Positions 33,430-44,361 of a stretch of DNA of 64,000 nt are shown in pieces. Source of the DNA: Prochlorococcus sp. AG-311-D23 (lineage in GTDB: Bacteria > Cyanobacteriota > Cyanobacteriia > PCC-6307 > Cyanobiaceae); the NCBI GenBank assembly GCA_003284445.1, contig QBVH01000007.1, positions 1-64,000 on the forward strand, in the 5' to 3' direction. Position 1 is the stretch's first letter, and each line of letters starts with the position of its first letter. The translations under genes were made by a program, and so were the position numbers. The notes beneath the pieces were generated by a model. That model worked only from the letters and a program-made list of their open reading frames with translations, had not been told where the DNA came from and made no database searches.

Positions 33430-33522
33430 ATCTTGTATTGCTGAGTTGAATGCATATTTATAGATGTATATATTTTGGATTAAAAATCCATTCCTTTCGT
33501 TTCTTCGAAGTAAGCATCATTT

Positions 33523-35013
33523 ATGACCACTGCTTTGCAATCGCCACCAAGGCGAACTAGTTCACGCCTTCAGGAAGCTAGTCTTCTTAACGGGCCAATT
33601 CTTCTTTTAAGAAGTATTAAAGGCTTTAGAAGAAGTCAGTCTTGGGCATGGCTAGCCTCTATCCCATTAGCACTTTTGGGGTTAGGTGTTTTTACTTTCT
33701 CAGCACGAGCTGAGGTCGCTCTTTCGGATCTGACTGGACCTCAGGCGGCGACATTCTTGGCCGACAACCTTTGGCTATTTATAGCCACAATCCTCGTTAT
33801 CTTTATGAACGCTGGATTCGCAATGGTTGAAGCTGGTATGTGCCGTCAAAAAAATGCGGTAAATATATTAGCTAAAAATTTATTTGTTTTCGCTCTTGCC
33901 GTTACTTCCTACTGGGTAATTGGTTACTCCCTAATGTATGGAGGCTCAGTGATTGATGGATGGCTTTATTTCCAAGGCTTATTTGTTGATCCTGATCCTT
34001 CAGCTGCACTTGAGTGTGCAGCCGCTGGAGATACCGGTTGTCTTGTTCCTGCAGTTGATTTCCTTTTTCAATCTGCTTTTGCTGGTACTGCTGCAACTAT
34101 CGTTTCTGGATTGGTTGCAGAGAGAGTCAAATTTGGCGAATTTGTAGTTTTTTCTATTGTTTTAACTGCTTTCATCTACCCAATTGCTGGTAGTTGGCAG
34201 TGGAATGGTGGTTGGCTATCTGAACTTGGCTTTATTGATTTCGCTGGTTCATCCATTGTTCATTCTGTTGGAGGTTGGGCAGGTCTTGTTGGAGCAATGC
34301 TTCTTGGACCACGTATTGGCAAATTTGTAGATGGCAAAGCTCAAGCTATGCCTGGTCATAATATGGCCATTGCCACTTTAGGAGCACTAATCCTTTGGAT
34401 TGGTTGGTATGGCTTTAATCCTGGCTCAGAATTAGCTATGGATCAATACGTTGCCTACGTAGCTGTAACAACAACTTTGGCAGCAGCTGGTGGTGCCATT
34501 GCTGCAACAGTATTCTCTACTGCCACATCTGGGAAGCCAGATCTAACTATGATTATCAATGGCATTCTTGCTGGATTAGTCAGTATTACTGCTGGTTGCG
34601 GCAATATGACTTTCGCTGGATCTTGGCTTGCTGGTGCAGTAGGTGGAATTATTGTTGTATTATCAGTAGCGGCTCTTGATGCTGCAGGCATTGATGATCC
34701 TGTTGGTGCTTTTTCTGTTCACGGAGTTTGCGGTGTTTGGGGAACTATCGTGATTGGCCTTTGGGGCGTTGATGGCATGGATCCAGGCGCTGCTGGAATT
34801 GGTCTTTTCAATGGAGGAGGACTTAATCAATTCTTCATTCAAGCATTAGGTGCAGCTGCTTATGGCATCTGGACTGTTGTTACATGCTGGATTGCTTGGC
34901 AAATTATTGGTGGCTTCTTCGGAGGTATCAGAGTTAGTGAAGCAGAAGAGACACAGGGACTTGATATTGGTGAGCATGGTATGGAGGCTTATCCTGACTT
35001 TGCTTCTAGCTAA
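33523..35013 (+). CDS. amt1: Ammonium transporter
   Basis: Multi-TM Amt protein: NAGFAMVEAGMCRQKNAVNILAKNL, GSWQWNGGWLSELGFIDFAGSSIVHSVGGWAGLVGA, DDPVGAFSVHGVCGVWGT. Confidence 0.97.
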   Translation: MTTALQSPPRRTSSRLQEASLLNGPILLLRSIKGFRRSQSWAWLASIPLALLGLGVFTFSARAEVALSDLTGPQAATFLADNLWLFIATILVIFMNAGFAMVEAGMCRQKNAVNILAKNLFVFALAVTSYWVIGYSLMYGGSVIDGWLYFQGLFVDPDPSAALECAAAGDTGCLVPAVDFLFQSAFAGTAATIVSGLVAERVKFGEFVVFSIVLTAFIYPIAGSWQWNGGWLSELGFIDFAGSSIVHSVGGWAGLVGAMLLGPRIGKFVDGKAQAMPGHNMAIATLGALILWIGWYGFNPGSELAMDQYVAYVAVTTTLAAAGGAIAATVFSTATSGKPDLTMIINGILAGLVSITAGCGNMTFAGSWLAGAVGGIIVVLSVAALDAAGIDDPVGAFSVHGVCGVWGTIVIGLWGVDGMDPGAAGIGLFNGGGLNQFFIQALGAAAYGIWTVVTCWIAWQIIGGFFGGIRVSEAEETQGLDIGEHGMEAYPDFASS

Positions 35014-35050
35014 TTAACTTGTTTAGTTGTCTTACATTAAATCTAAAAAA

Positions 35051-35076
35051 GCCCAGAATATATCTGGGCTTTTTTA
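35051..35076 (+). terminator. Rho-independent terminator after amt1
   Basis: GCCCAGA-ATATA-TCTGGGC followed by TTTTTT. Confidence 0.9.
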
Positions 35077-35132
35077 GTGTGGTTTAATAGTGATGAGATT
35101 CCTATCAATTTGTTGTTTACTATTTAATTGAA

Positions 35133-36338
35133 ATGGATACTCAAGCCTTTAAGCAAACTCTTCATAAATCGGATCGTTATAACCGAAGAGGGTTTGGTTC
35201 TGCAAATAAGCGAGCTCAAGCACTTGCTGAGGCTTATCAAAGTGGTTTGATTGGATCTATTAGAGAGAATGGAAATCTTTTAGAGCACGGAAGATTAAAA
35301 GTGAAACTTGCAGAAGCTTTTGGATTTTGTTGGGGAGTAGAAAGATCAGTAGCAATGGCTTACGAGACTAGGAAGCATTATCCAAATGAAAGAATATGGA
35401 TCACTAATGAAATCATTCATAACCCCTCTGTGAATGATCATTTAAGGAAAATGAATGTTCTTTTCATAACTGAGGAGAAAGGGGTCAAAGATTTTTCAGT
35501 AGTAAAAGATGGAGATGTAGTAATTCTTCCTGCATTTGGAGCAACGGTTCAAGATATGAAGCTATTGCACGATAGAGGTTGTCATATTATTGATACCACT
35601 TGCCCATGGGTTTCAAAAGTTTGGCATACAGTCGAAAAGCATAAAAAACATACATTCACATCAATTATTCATGGCAAATATAAACACGAAGAAACATTAG
35701 CGACTAGTTCTTTTGCAGGGACTTATTTAGTCCTATTTGATCTTGAAGAGGCGAATTATGTTTCTGATTATATTCTAGGCAAGGGAAGTAGAGAAGATTT
35801 CTTAAAGCGTTTTTCAAAAGCCTCATCAGCAGGGTTCGATCCCGATAAAGATTTGCAAAAAGTTGGAGTTGCCAATCAGACCACAATGTTAAAAAGCGAA
35901 ACTGAGGAAATAGGAAGATTGTTTGAGAAAACAATGTTGCAACGATTTGGACCTGCTCAACTGAACGAACATTTTCTAGCTATTAATACCATTTGTGATG
36001 CTACTGAAGAAAGACAAGGAGCAATGTTTTCGCTAGTTGATGAACCTCTTGATCTTATGGTCGTAATTGGTGGATTCAATTCTTCTAACACAACTCATCT
36101 TCAAGAAATAGCAATTAGTAGGGGTATTCGTTCATTTCATATTGATACTCCAGAGAGAATTGGAGAAGAGACCAATACCATTACTCATATGCCTCTAGAG
36201 GGAGGAGAATTGTTAACTGATGAAAATTTTCTTCAAAAGGGAAATATTAGTGTAGGTATTACTTCGGGTGCTTCAACTCCTGACCGTGTAGTTGAAGATG
36301 TTATTCACAAGCTAATGAAAATAGGCGAAAATTTTTGA
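35133..36338 (+). CDS. ispH: 4-hydroxy-3-methylbut-2-enyl diphosphate reductase
   Basis: [69 protein letters not shown]. Confidence 0.97.
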   Translation: MDTQAFKQTLHKSDRYNRRGFGSANKRAQALAEAYQSGLIGSIRENGNLLEHGRLKVKLAEAFGFCWGVERSVAMAYETRKHYPNERIWITNEIIHNPSVNDHLRKMNVLFITEEKGVKDFSVVKDGDVVILPAFGATVQDMKLLHDRGCHIIDTTCPWVSKVWHTVEKHKKHTFTSIIHGKYKHEETLATSSFAGTYLVLFDLEEANYVSDYILGKGSREDFLKRFSKASSAGFDPDKDLQKVGVANQTTMLKSETEEIGRLFEKTMLQRFGPAQLNEHFLAINTICDATEERQGAMFSLVDEPLDLMVVIGGFNSSNTTHLQEIAISRGIRSFHIDTPERIGEETNTITHMPLEGGELLTDENFLQKGNISVGITSGASTPDRVVEDVIHKLMKIGENF

Positions 36339-36394
36339 TAAGAAAAAAACACAATTTTGCTCCAATCTCTCGTAGGATAGTTAATAGTTTTTAG

Positions 36395-36934
36395 TTGAAG
36401 ATGACTCAATCAAACAAATCTAATCTTAAAGATCCTGATTCACAAAAGGTTGAAGTAGTTGTTCAAAGCCCTGAAGGTGAAGTGAATATTTTTGGTGAAC
36501 TCTCAATCTTTGTACTTAGAGTTAGCTTTAGTTTGTTCATGGTTCATCACGGTCTGGAAAAATTGAGTGATCCAGGAGGATTCGCTGAATTTGTTGTAGG
36601 CAAATACTTCAGCTTTCTTCCTGGTGATCCTGTTATTTGGACTTATTTGGCGGCAGTAACTCAAATAGTTTGTCCAATTGGATTGGCAACCGGAGTATTG
36701 GCAAGATTATCCTCATTGGGTTTACTCTCAACTATGGTTTTTGCTTTGTATTTCCATTTCATAGATACTGGTTTAGAGGGATTCCCTTTTGCTGTAGTGG
36801 AAAATCATAATTATATTTTTGAATTATCCGCTATCTATGCAGCAATATCATTTTATTTCTTATGTGCAGGTCCTGGAAGATTATCACTTTTTAGGAAATC
36901 TAATAAAATAACTTACTATCCAAAAGGATCATAA
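36395..36934 (+). CDS. DoxX family membrane protein
   Basis: VLRVSFSLFMVHHGLEKLSDPGGFAEFV, four TM segments. Confidence 0.85.
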   Translation: MKMTQSNKSNLKDPDSQKVEVVVQSPEGEVNIFGELSIFVLRVSFSLFMVHHGLEKLSDPGGFAEFVVGKYFSFLPGDPVIWTYLAAVTQIVCPIGLATGVLARLSSLGLLSTMVFALYFHFIDTGLEGFPFAVVENHNYIFELSAIYAAISFYFLCAGPGRLSLFRKSNKITYYPKGS

Positions 36935-36996
36935 TCTAAGTATTAATTTAAAGTAAAAAATAATATATTTAACAAATCTAACTCTTTGGATTTATA

Positions 36997-38553
36997 TCAA
37001 TGTAAAAAGTGCCTTTTACCAGTGAGAATCATTTTTATTCCTAATTCATTGCAGGCTTTAATAGAATCCTCGTCTCTAATGCTTCCACCTGGCTGAATAA
37101 TTGAACTGATACCATAGTCGGCAGCCATCTTTACAGTATCGTCGAATGGAAAAAAACCATCACTAGCCAAAACAGCACCTTTTGATTTTGTTCCAGCAGC
37201 TTCTAACGCAAGTTTTGCTGAACCTACCCTATTCATTTGACCAGCTCCAATCCCTAAACTCTGCTGATTGGATGCTACGGCTATTGCGTTTGAGCGTATA
37301 TGTTTTACAATTTTCCAGGCAAAAGATAAGTCATTCATTTCTTCATCTGTTGGGATTAGTTCAGTAACATTTTTCCATTCTTTTTGATTAATATTTGGTT
37401 CGTCTAAATCTTGAATTAATAAACCACCAAGTATGCTTCTTATGTGATTCTTATCTGCTTTTTGAACACACTCAGCTTTTAACTCTAAGAGCCTAAGATT
37501 TTTCTTTTTTGAAAGTATTTCTTTTGCATTCTCATTAAAATATGGAGCAACAATACATTCAATAAATATATTTTCAATTTCTTTTGCTGCAGCTTCATCA
37601 ACAGTGCAATTTATAGCAACAATACCCCCAAAAGCACTTACTCTATCGCCATCTAGTGCTCTTTTAAGAGCTGAAGATGGAGAATCTCCAATGGCTACTC
37701 CACAAGGATTTGTATGTTTAATTACTACCGCTGCTTTTTGATATGAAGGGTTATCAATAGTATCTTCATAACCAAATTCACGAAGAGTAGATAAAGCAGC
37801 CTCCAGATCGAGAAGATTATTTGTACTTAATTCTTTGCCTTGTAATTGATTAGCTCCACTCCATCCTTTTTTAGACTCTCCGTACCATGAGGCTTTTTGA
37901 TGAGGATTTTCTCCATACCTAAGTTCTTGCTTTAATGGCAAGCTTTGCAACCAAGAAACCTTTTTTGAGGAGCTTTGTTTAGCAATCCATTTACTTATTG
38001 TTATGTCATAGTTAGCGGTATGCTCAAAAGCCTGTTGCGAATATTTTTTTCGTAATTCACTAGTGATCTTTTTTGATTTATAGGCATCAATTAAGTTTGA
38101 GTATTGAGTTGGATCAGTAATTACAAGAACATCTTGATGGTTTTTTGCTGCTGCTCTGATCATTGTTGGCCCGCCGATGTCAATATTTTCGATAGCTTCC
38201 TCCCATGAAACATTCTCTTTGGAAATTGTTTTTTCAAATGGATATAAGTTAACAACCACCAAGTCTATTGGATTGATATTTTGTTTATCTAAATCATCTA
38301 AATGAGATTGTTTATCTCGTCTGGCTAATATCCCTCCATGAATTTTTGGGTTTAATGTTTTTACTCTTCCTCCAAGAATTTCTGGGAATCCTGTGTAATC
38401 GGCGACTCGTGTAACAGGAAGATTTTCACTCTCAATTAACTTTGCAGTCCCGCCACTTGAAATTATTTTGAAGCCAAGTTCATTAACTAATGCTTTCGCA
38501 AGTGGAATTAAGCCAGTTTTGTCTGAGACACTTAGCAGAGCTATCGGTGACAT
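36997..38553 (-). CDS. purH: Bifunctional AICAR transformylase / IMP cyclohydrolase
   Basis: [54 protein letters not shown]-type region, [10 protein letters not shown]. Confidence 0.97.
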   Translation of the reverse strand: MSPIALLSVSDKTGLIPLAKALVNELGFKIISSGGTAKLIESENLPVTRVADYTGFPEILGGRVKTLNPKIHGGILARRDKQSHLDDLDKQNINPIDLVVVNLYPFEKTISKENVSWEEAIENIDIGGPTMIRAAAKNHQDVLVITDPTQYSNLIDAYKSKKITSELRKKYSQQAFEHTANYDITISKWIAKQSSSKKVSWLQSLPLKQELRYGENPHQKASWYGESKKGWSGANQLQGKELSTNNLLDLEAALSTLREFGYEDTIDNPSYQKAAVVIKHTNPCGVAIGDSPSSALKRALDGDRVSAFGGIVAINCTVDEAAAKEIENIFIECIVAPYFNENAKEILSKKKNLRLLELKAECVQKADKNHIRSILGGLLIQDLDEPNINQKEWKNVTELIPTDEEMNDLSFAWKIVKHIRSNAIAVASNQQSLGIGAGQMNRVGSAKLALEAAGTKSKGAVLASDGFFPFDDTVKMAADYGISSIIQPGGSIRDEDSIKACNELGIKMILTGKRHFLH

Positions 38554-38617
38554 CTTTATTGTTTGAAATCGATTCTTCTCGGTAACCTACGCATCCAAGA
38601 AGCATATTGCATTCAAG

Positions 38618-39223
38618 ATGACTGAACTAATCTCCTTAAATTCTGAATCCGCAACAAATAGATTGGTTTTGCTTCATGGTTGGGGGGCTGATGCCCATGA
38701 TCTAATGCCTATTGGGAAATTGTTAACGGATGGATTAAAAGATCGTTTTGAAATAATTTCTCTCTCTGCTCCTCATCCTCATCCAAGCGGATCAGGTAGG
38801 CAATGGTACCCTTTATACCCTCACGAATGGGAACAGGTCCCAAATGCAGTGTTAGATCTTGAAAAACGTTTAAATAATCTTTGCACTAAACACATTCCTT
38901 TAGATAAGACATTGCTATTGGGCTTTTCTCAAGGAGGTGCAATTGCGTTAGATCTTGCAACAAGAATTAAATTTCAGGGAGTTTTTGCACTTAGCTCTTA
39001 TCCACATCCAGATTGGGAACCCATAAAAAATATGCCCCCTATTTTTCTTTGCCATGGCGAAATGGACGAAGTAGTACCTAAAGCTGCTTCTGAGAAAAGC
39101 CTTGAAATATTATTGAAAAAAGGAATTAAATCAGAATTATATTTTTTTGATGGAGGCCATGAAATTAATAATGATCTAATTAATTATTGCCGCAAAAAAA
39201 TTGAACAACAATTTTTAAGTTAA
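38618..39223 (+). CDS. Phospholipase/carboxylesterase-type alpha/beta hydrolase
   Basis: VLLHGWGADAHDLMPIG, LLGFSQGGAIALDLA (GxSxG), FFDGGHEI. Confidence 0.9.
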   Translation: MTELISLNSESATNRLVLLHGWGADAHDLMPIGKLLTDGLKDRFEIISLSAPHPHPSGSGRQWYPLYPHEWEQVPNAVLDLEKRLNNLCTKHIPLDKTLLLGFSQGGAIALDLATRIKFQGVFALSSYPHPDWEPIKNMPPIFLCHGEMDEVVPKAASEKSLEILLKKGIKSELYFFDGGHEINNDLINYCRKKIEQQFLS

Positions 39224-39588
39224 ACAAAAGCGTATTCGTACTCTTCGATTTCTTCCCAGTCATCTGCTGTAAGTTCTAAACCAGCAAAGATTTTGTCCTC
39301 ACCAAGGAATTCAACAATCACTCTTAAAGAAGGGAAAAGAAAATGATTTTCTTCAGCGTATTGAGCACTAAACAACCCTTTCTCTCCCCAAAAAAAGCGA
39401 TCAGTGGTGTGCTCATTACGACGAACATTTAATATCGCTGGAGCATTGAGGCCCTCTTCTGCAATAAATCTTCTGGCTGCTGTTACAGGCTTATGCTGAC
39501 CAGTGCCTAGATGGAAAATAGGGACATGTGACATAACGCGCTGTCCTGCAAGTCTTCTCCTGCTAATTCTTTTGCGCTTCTTAGACAT
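39220..39588 (-). CDS. DUF3155 protein
   Basis: KKRKRISRRRLAGQRVMSHVPIFHLGTGQHKPVTAARRFI, conserved cyanobacterial family. Confidence 0.8.
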   Translation of the reverse strand: MSKKRKRISRRRLAGQRVMSHVPIFHLGTGQHKPVTAARRFIAEEGLNAPAILNVRRNEHTTDRFFWGEKGLFSAQYAEENHFLFPSLRVIVEFLGEDKIFAGLELTADDWEEIEEYEYAFV

Positions 39589-39900
39589 AAAAACTACCTT
39601 TATTTGTTGGGAGAGAGTTAGAGGTTTTTCTTTTTTATTGGCTCTGCTTAAGCAAGAGTTTTATAAGAAAAATACATTGAAACTGAGGAGAAAAGTCTCT
39701 CTCAAATAATTAAAAAGTTGACTACAGAGGTTACCCATCAATCTCTGCAACAGCCTCAAAGTCACTCAAAGTGCTCACTTTTTGATTAAATTTGAGATAG
39801 CCTCCTAGTTAGTAATCTAAATTCTTTATTAATATCTTAATACTTTTTTCAAATTTTTCAAGTTTTTGAATATTTCGTTTTACCTGACTAAGATTGCACA

Positions 39901-41022
39901 ATGACTTCAATGCAGTATTCAGAAAGGTTTTTGAATTTTGTTCAACAACAGTTGATGAGCTTTCAAGCTGATCAAGAACTAGAGCATCTTGTTGTTTATG
40001 TGGCTAGATCTGGAGACAGTGGATCCCCTACCTTGGAAGTGGTTGGCCAGTGGCCAAAGTCAGAGAAAGTTTTACAGCCTGTAGAAACTGATACTGCCCT
40101 TCGCACGCCTTCTTCTAATAGGAGATGGTACCCATTGCAGGAGGGTTCAATATTGTTAGGTGTTATACGCGCTGAGAGAATCGCTTCTGAGGAAGAATGG
40201 CTTGAGTCTCTCGATCAACGCCTGCAATCAATGTCAACTTTATTAGCTAACTCTCTCGCTTCTGAACTTGATAGAAAGAGGTTATTAGATCAATTAGGTG
40301 ATCAAAAAGAGCAGATATCATTAATGGTTCATCAGCTCAGGAATCCACTAGCCGCTCTTGGAACTTATGCAAAACTTCTATTGAGAAAAATAGGCCCTGA
40401 AAGTGAAAATGAAAACCTTGTAAAAGGCCTAATGAACGAACAAGCACAAGTTAATAAATATCTTTCTGCGCTCGATCAACTTAGTCAGGTAAAACTACCC
40501 CAGGCTGATGATGGATCAAACAGATTGCTATTGCCTCCACTTTTGCCTACTGAGACTTGCATTAGTGTAAAAAGCTTAATAGAGCCATTGATTGAAAGAT
40601 CTAAAGCTAGAGCTAATTTGCAAGGTAGGAAATGTTATGGACCTGAAAATTGGCCTATATGGATGGAAGAGGATTCAATTTCAGAAGGAGTTATTGCTGA
40701 AATAGTTGCAAATCTTTTGGAAAACGCATTTCGTTACAGCCCTACTCAATCCTCTATTGGTATTGAAGTAATCGAAGATGGGATATGTATTTGGGATGAA
40801 GGCACCCCAATAAAGAAGGAAGAAAGAGAGAAGATTTTTGAGAAAGGTTTTAGGGGTGAAAGTGGTTCAAAAATGTCTGGGAGTGGAATAGGCCTTGCTC
40901 TTGCTAGAGATTTGGCTAGACAATTAGGTGGAGATTTACAGTTATTTGTTGACCCAAGCCAATTTAAAAATTCTTTGCCTGAGTCAGGGAATGCCTTCGT
41001 TTTTAAGTTGGAACCAAAATGA
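39901..41022 (+). CDS. Sensor histidine kinase, possibly Hik2/chloroplast-sensor-kinase type
   Basis: H-box VHQLRNPLAALGTYAKLLLRKI, N-box VANLLENAFRYS, G-boxes IFEKGFRG...GSGIGLALARDLARQLGG; GAF-like N terminus. Confidence 0.85.
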   Translation: MTSMQYSERFLNFVQQQLMSFQADQELEHLVVYVARSGDSGSPTLEVVGQWPKSEKVLQPVETDTALRTPSSNRRWYPLQEGSILLGVIRAERIASEEEWLESLDQRLQSMSTLLANSLASELDRKRLLDQLGDQKEQISLMVHQLRNPLAALGTYAKLLLRKIGPESENENLVKGLMNEQAQVNKYLSALDQLSQVKLPQADDGSNRLLLPPLLPTETCISVKSLIEPLIERSKARANLQGRKCYGPENWPIWMEEDSISEGVIAEIVANLLENAFRYSPTQSSIGIEVIEDGICIWDEGTPIKKEEREKIFEKGFRGESGSKMSGSGIGLALARDLARQLGGDLQLFVDPSQFKNSLPESGNAFVFKLEPK

Positions 41023-41740
41023 TACTTAATAGTAATAAATTAGTAGTTTCTGTTATCACTAAACCTGCTCCATAGCTATCACCATTATGTCCTTCTAATG
41101 ATTTATTTATAAGATGTGGAATTAATATTGAAGTTGCTAATCCTGAAGAAATGCAATATATCAATAATAAAGTATTAGGTAAAATTAAGTTAGTTGTAGA
41201 TAAAAACAACATTATGCCAATAAAAATTATTATCAATGAAGGTCTTATTTCTTTGGAGATGCCTCGCCAGTATTTTTGATGAATGGAACCAAATTCTTTA
41301 TTGAAAATGTATTCATAATTCTCGATAGCAAATATTTGGGATAATCGTCCCCAGAAGGCAGCCATTGGAAAAGCAAAAAGAGCATAAAAATCAAGTTTGA
41401 TTATTGCGGCTATTTGAAGGATCAAAATAATTACTAAACTTTGAACACCTATTGCGCCAACTCGGCTGTCTTTCATTGCCTCAATTCGCTTTGAAGGCCC
41501 TGCACCAATACCATCAGCCGTATCCATTAACCCGTCAATATGAAGCCCACCAGTAATGCATATGCTAATTGCAGTAGAAATCAAGGCGATAGAAATATTG
41601 GGCCAATCAAAGTACTTCAATACAAGCCAAAAAAATGATTGGAAAAAGCCTATTAAAACTCCTATTAAAGGAGCAAAACGAGCAATTCTTTTGAACCTAG
41701 GTTTAATTAGTGGCCATTGAGGCAAAATTGTGTAGAACAC
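41003..41740 (-). CDS. cobS: Adenosylcobinamide-GDP ribazoletransferase (true N terminus probably further upstream)
   Basis: FYTILPQWP, GGLHIDGLMDTADGIGA, DSRVGAIGVQSLV, GDSYGAGLVITE. Confidence 0.9.
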   Translation of the reverse strand: MFYTILPQWPLIKPRFKRIARFAPLIGVLIGFFQSFFWLVLKYFDWPNISIALISTAISICITGGLHIDGLMDTADGIGAGPSKRIEAMKDSRVGAIGVQSLVIILILQIAAIIKLDFYALFAFPMAAFWGRLSQIFAIENYEYIFNKEFGSIHQKYWRGISKEIRPSLIIIFIGIMLFLSTTNLILPNTLLLIYCISSGLATSILIPHLINKSLEGHNGDSYGAGLVITETTNLLLLSIILVPT

Positions 41741-41858
41741 CCATGCACCTGCAAGGTCACTTAGCCAGTTTTTTAAAATCAGAATTACAACCTCAACTGT
41801 TTCTTAGGTCTCAAATTAGTTATGTAAATAGTCTAAATTATGGAATATTTAGGAATAA

Positions 41859-42989
<1,131 letters not shown>

Positions 42990-43023
42990 CGTGCGTGCTT
43001 GATACGTCCATTATTTCTTAGGG

Positions 43024-43167
43024 ATGGCACTGATTAATTTCGACTTGCTTGCTGAACTTCCTGTTGCTTACCAAGCTTTTGCACCAACAGTGGATGTACT
43101 TCCGCTAATACCTCTTTTCTTCTTTCTGCTTGTTTTTGTTTGGCAAGCGGCAGTTGGCTTTCGTTAA
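43024..43167 (+). CDS. psbK: Photosystem II protein PsbK (47 aa), absent from the supplied ORF track
   Basis: [47 protein letters not shown], immediately downstream of tgt. Confidence 0.96.
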   Translation: MALINFDLLAELPVAYQAFAPTVDVLPLIPLFFFLLVFVWQAAVGFR

Positions 43168-43232
43168 AAGCGAAGTCTTTTCTTTTGGATTTTTTAAAAA
43201 TTAACTAATTGATTAGATATTCTTAACAAAAT

Positions 43233-43280
43233 AAAAATTTTGTTCGAGAAAGACCTCGGACAAAATTTTTATTTTTTTTT
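43233..43280 (+). terminator. Strong hairpin terminator after psbK
   Basis: AAAAATTTTGTTCGAG-AAAGAC-CTCGGACAAAATTTTT (one G-U) followed by A then TTTTTTTTT. Confidence 0.88.
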
Positions 43281-43301
43281 GAGCAAATTAATAAGGCTTA
43301 T

Positions 43302-44324
43302 CTAGATCCCTTTGCTTAGTAAAATGTCTTCACTTGGTATTGATACGGCCTTTTCAATTAAATCGGCCAGATGAAGTGCTCGAGAAGCTTGAAGCCCGTC
43401 AACAGCTGGCTTCTCCTTTCCTCTAACGCATTGTAAGAAATGCTCTAGTTCTGCATATAACGGCTCAATTGATGTTGTGCTCACTTCTTCAATAAAACCA
43501 TCGTTTCTATAAAGTAGTTCTCCATGATCAGCGGAATACCATTCATGAGCCTTTCTATGGATGTGAATATTGTGATTTAGGAAATCTGTTTCTATAAGAC
43601 TTTCTTTGCAATGAGCGCTCAAACTTCTGATTTTTTTGTGACTCATTTTGCTTGCAGTAAGACTTGCAACCACCCCGTTTTTAAAACCAAGTGTAGCGTT
43701 AACGTAATCCATAGGTCCATCTCCACTGCATCCTCCAACGGCAGCAAGCCTTATCACTTTTGAATTTGCAAGTTCAATAACTAGATCAATATCGTGAATC
43801 ATTAAGTCCAAAACGACCGAAACATCATTAGCTCTCTCGGGATGAGGGCTATGCCTTCTAGCTTCAAGAACTACAACTTCTTCGTTAGCAACTACTTTTG
43901 TCAATTCTCTAAATGCCGGATTAAATCTTTCTATATGACCAACTTGTAATAATTTTTTCGCATTGTTTGAAGCATTGATCAAAGATGAGGCTTCTTCTTT
44001 ATTTGCTGCTATTGGTTTTTCAATTAAAACATGTTTGCCAGACCTTAGACATTCTAGACCAACATCATGGTGAAATAACGTAGGCACAGCAATACATACA
44101 GCTTCTACTTGATGTAATAAATCCTTGTAGTTTCCATACCAATTACAATTAAATTGCTCCATAGCCAACTTTCCTCGTTCCTCGTCTAAATCTGCAACTC
44201 CAATTAGCTCAGCATCTTTGAGAAGACTGAGGACTCTCGCATGATGCCACCCCATATTTCCAATTCCTATTACCCCAACTTTTACGGGAATAATATTTTC
44301 GTTGATCTTGGAAATTTTTTTCAT
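43302..44324 (-). CDS. Gfo/Idh/MocA-family oxidoreductase
   Basis: KVGVIGIGNMGWHHARVLSLLKDAELIGVADLD, GKHVLIEKPIAAN. Confidence 0.92.
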   Translation of the reverse strand: MKKISKINENIIPVKVGVIGIGNMGWHHARVLSLLKDAELIGVADLDEERGKLAMEQFNCNWYGNYKDLLHQVEAVCIAVPTLFHHDVGLECLRSGKHVLIEKPIAANKEEASSLINASNNAKKLLQVGHIERFNPAFRELTKVVANEEVVVLEARRHSPHPERANDVSVVLDLMIHDIDLVIELANSKVIRLAAVGGCSGDGPMDYVNATLGFKNGVVASLTASKMSHKKIRSLSAHCKESLIETDFLNHNIHIHRKAHEWYSADHGELLYRNDGFIEEVSTTSIEPLYAELEHFLQCVRGKEKPAVDGLQASRALHLADLIEKAVSIPSEDILLSKGI

Positions 44325-44361
44325 GTTTACTTTTTTATTTATTAATACGCTGTTTTATAAA

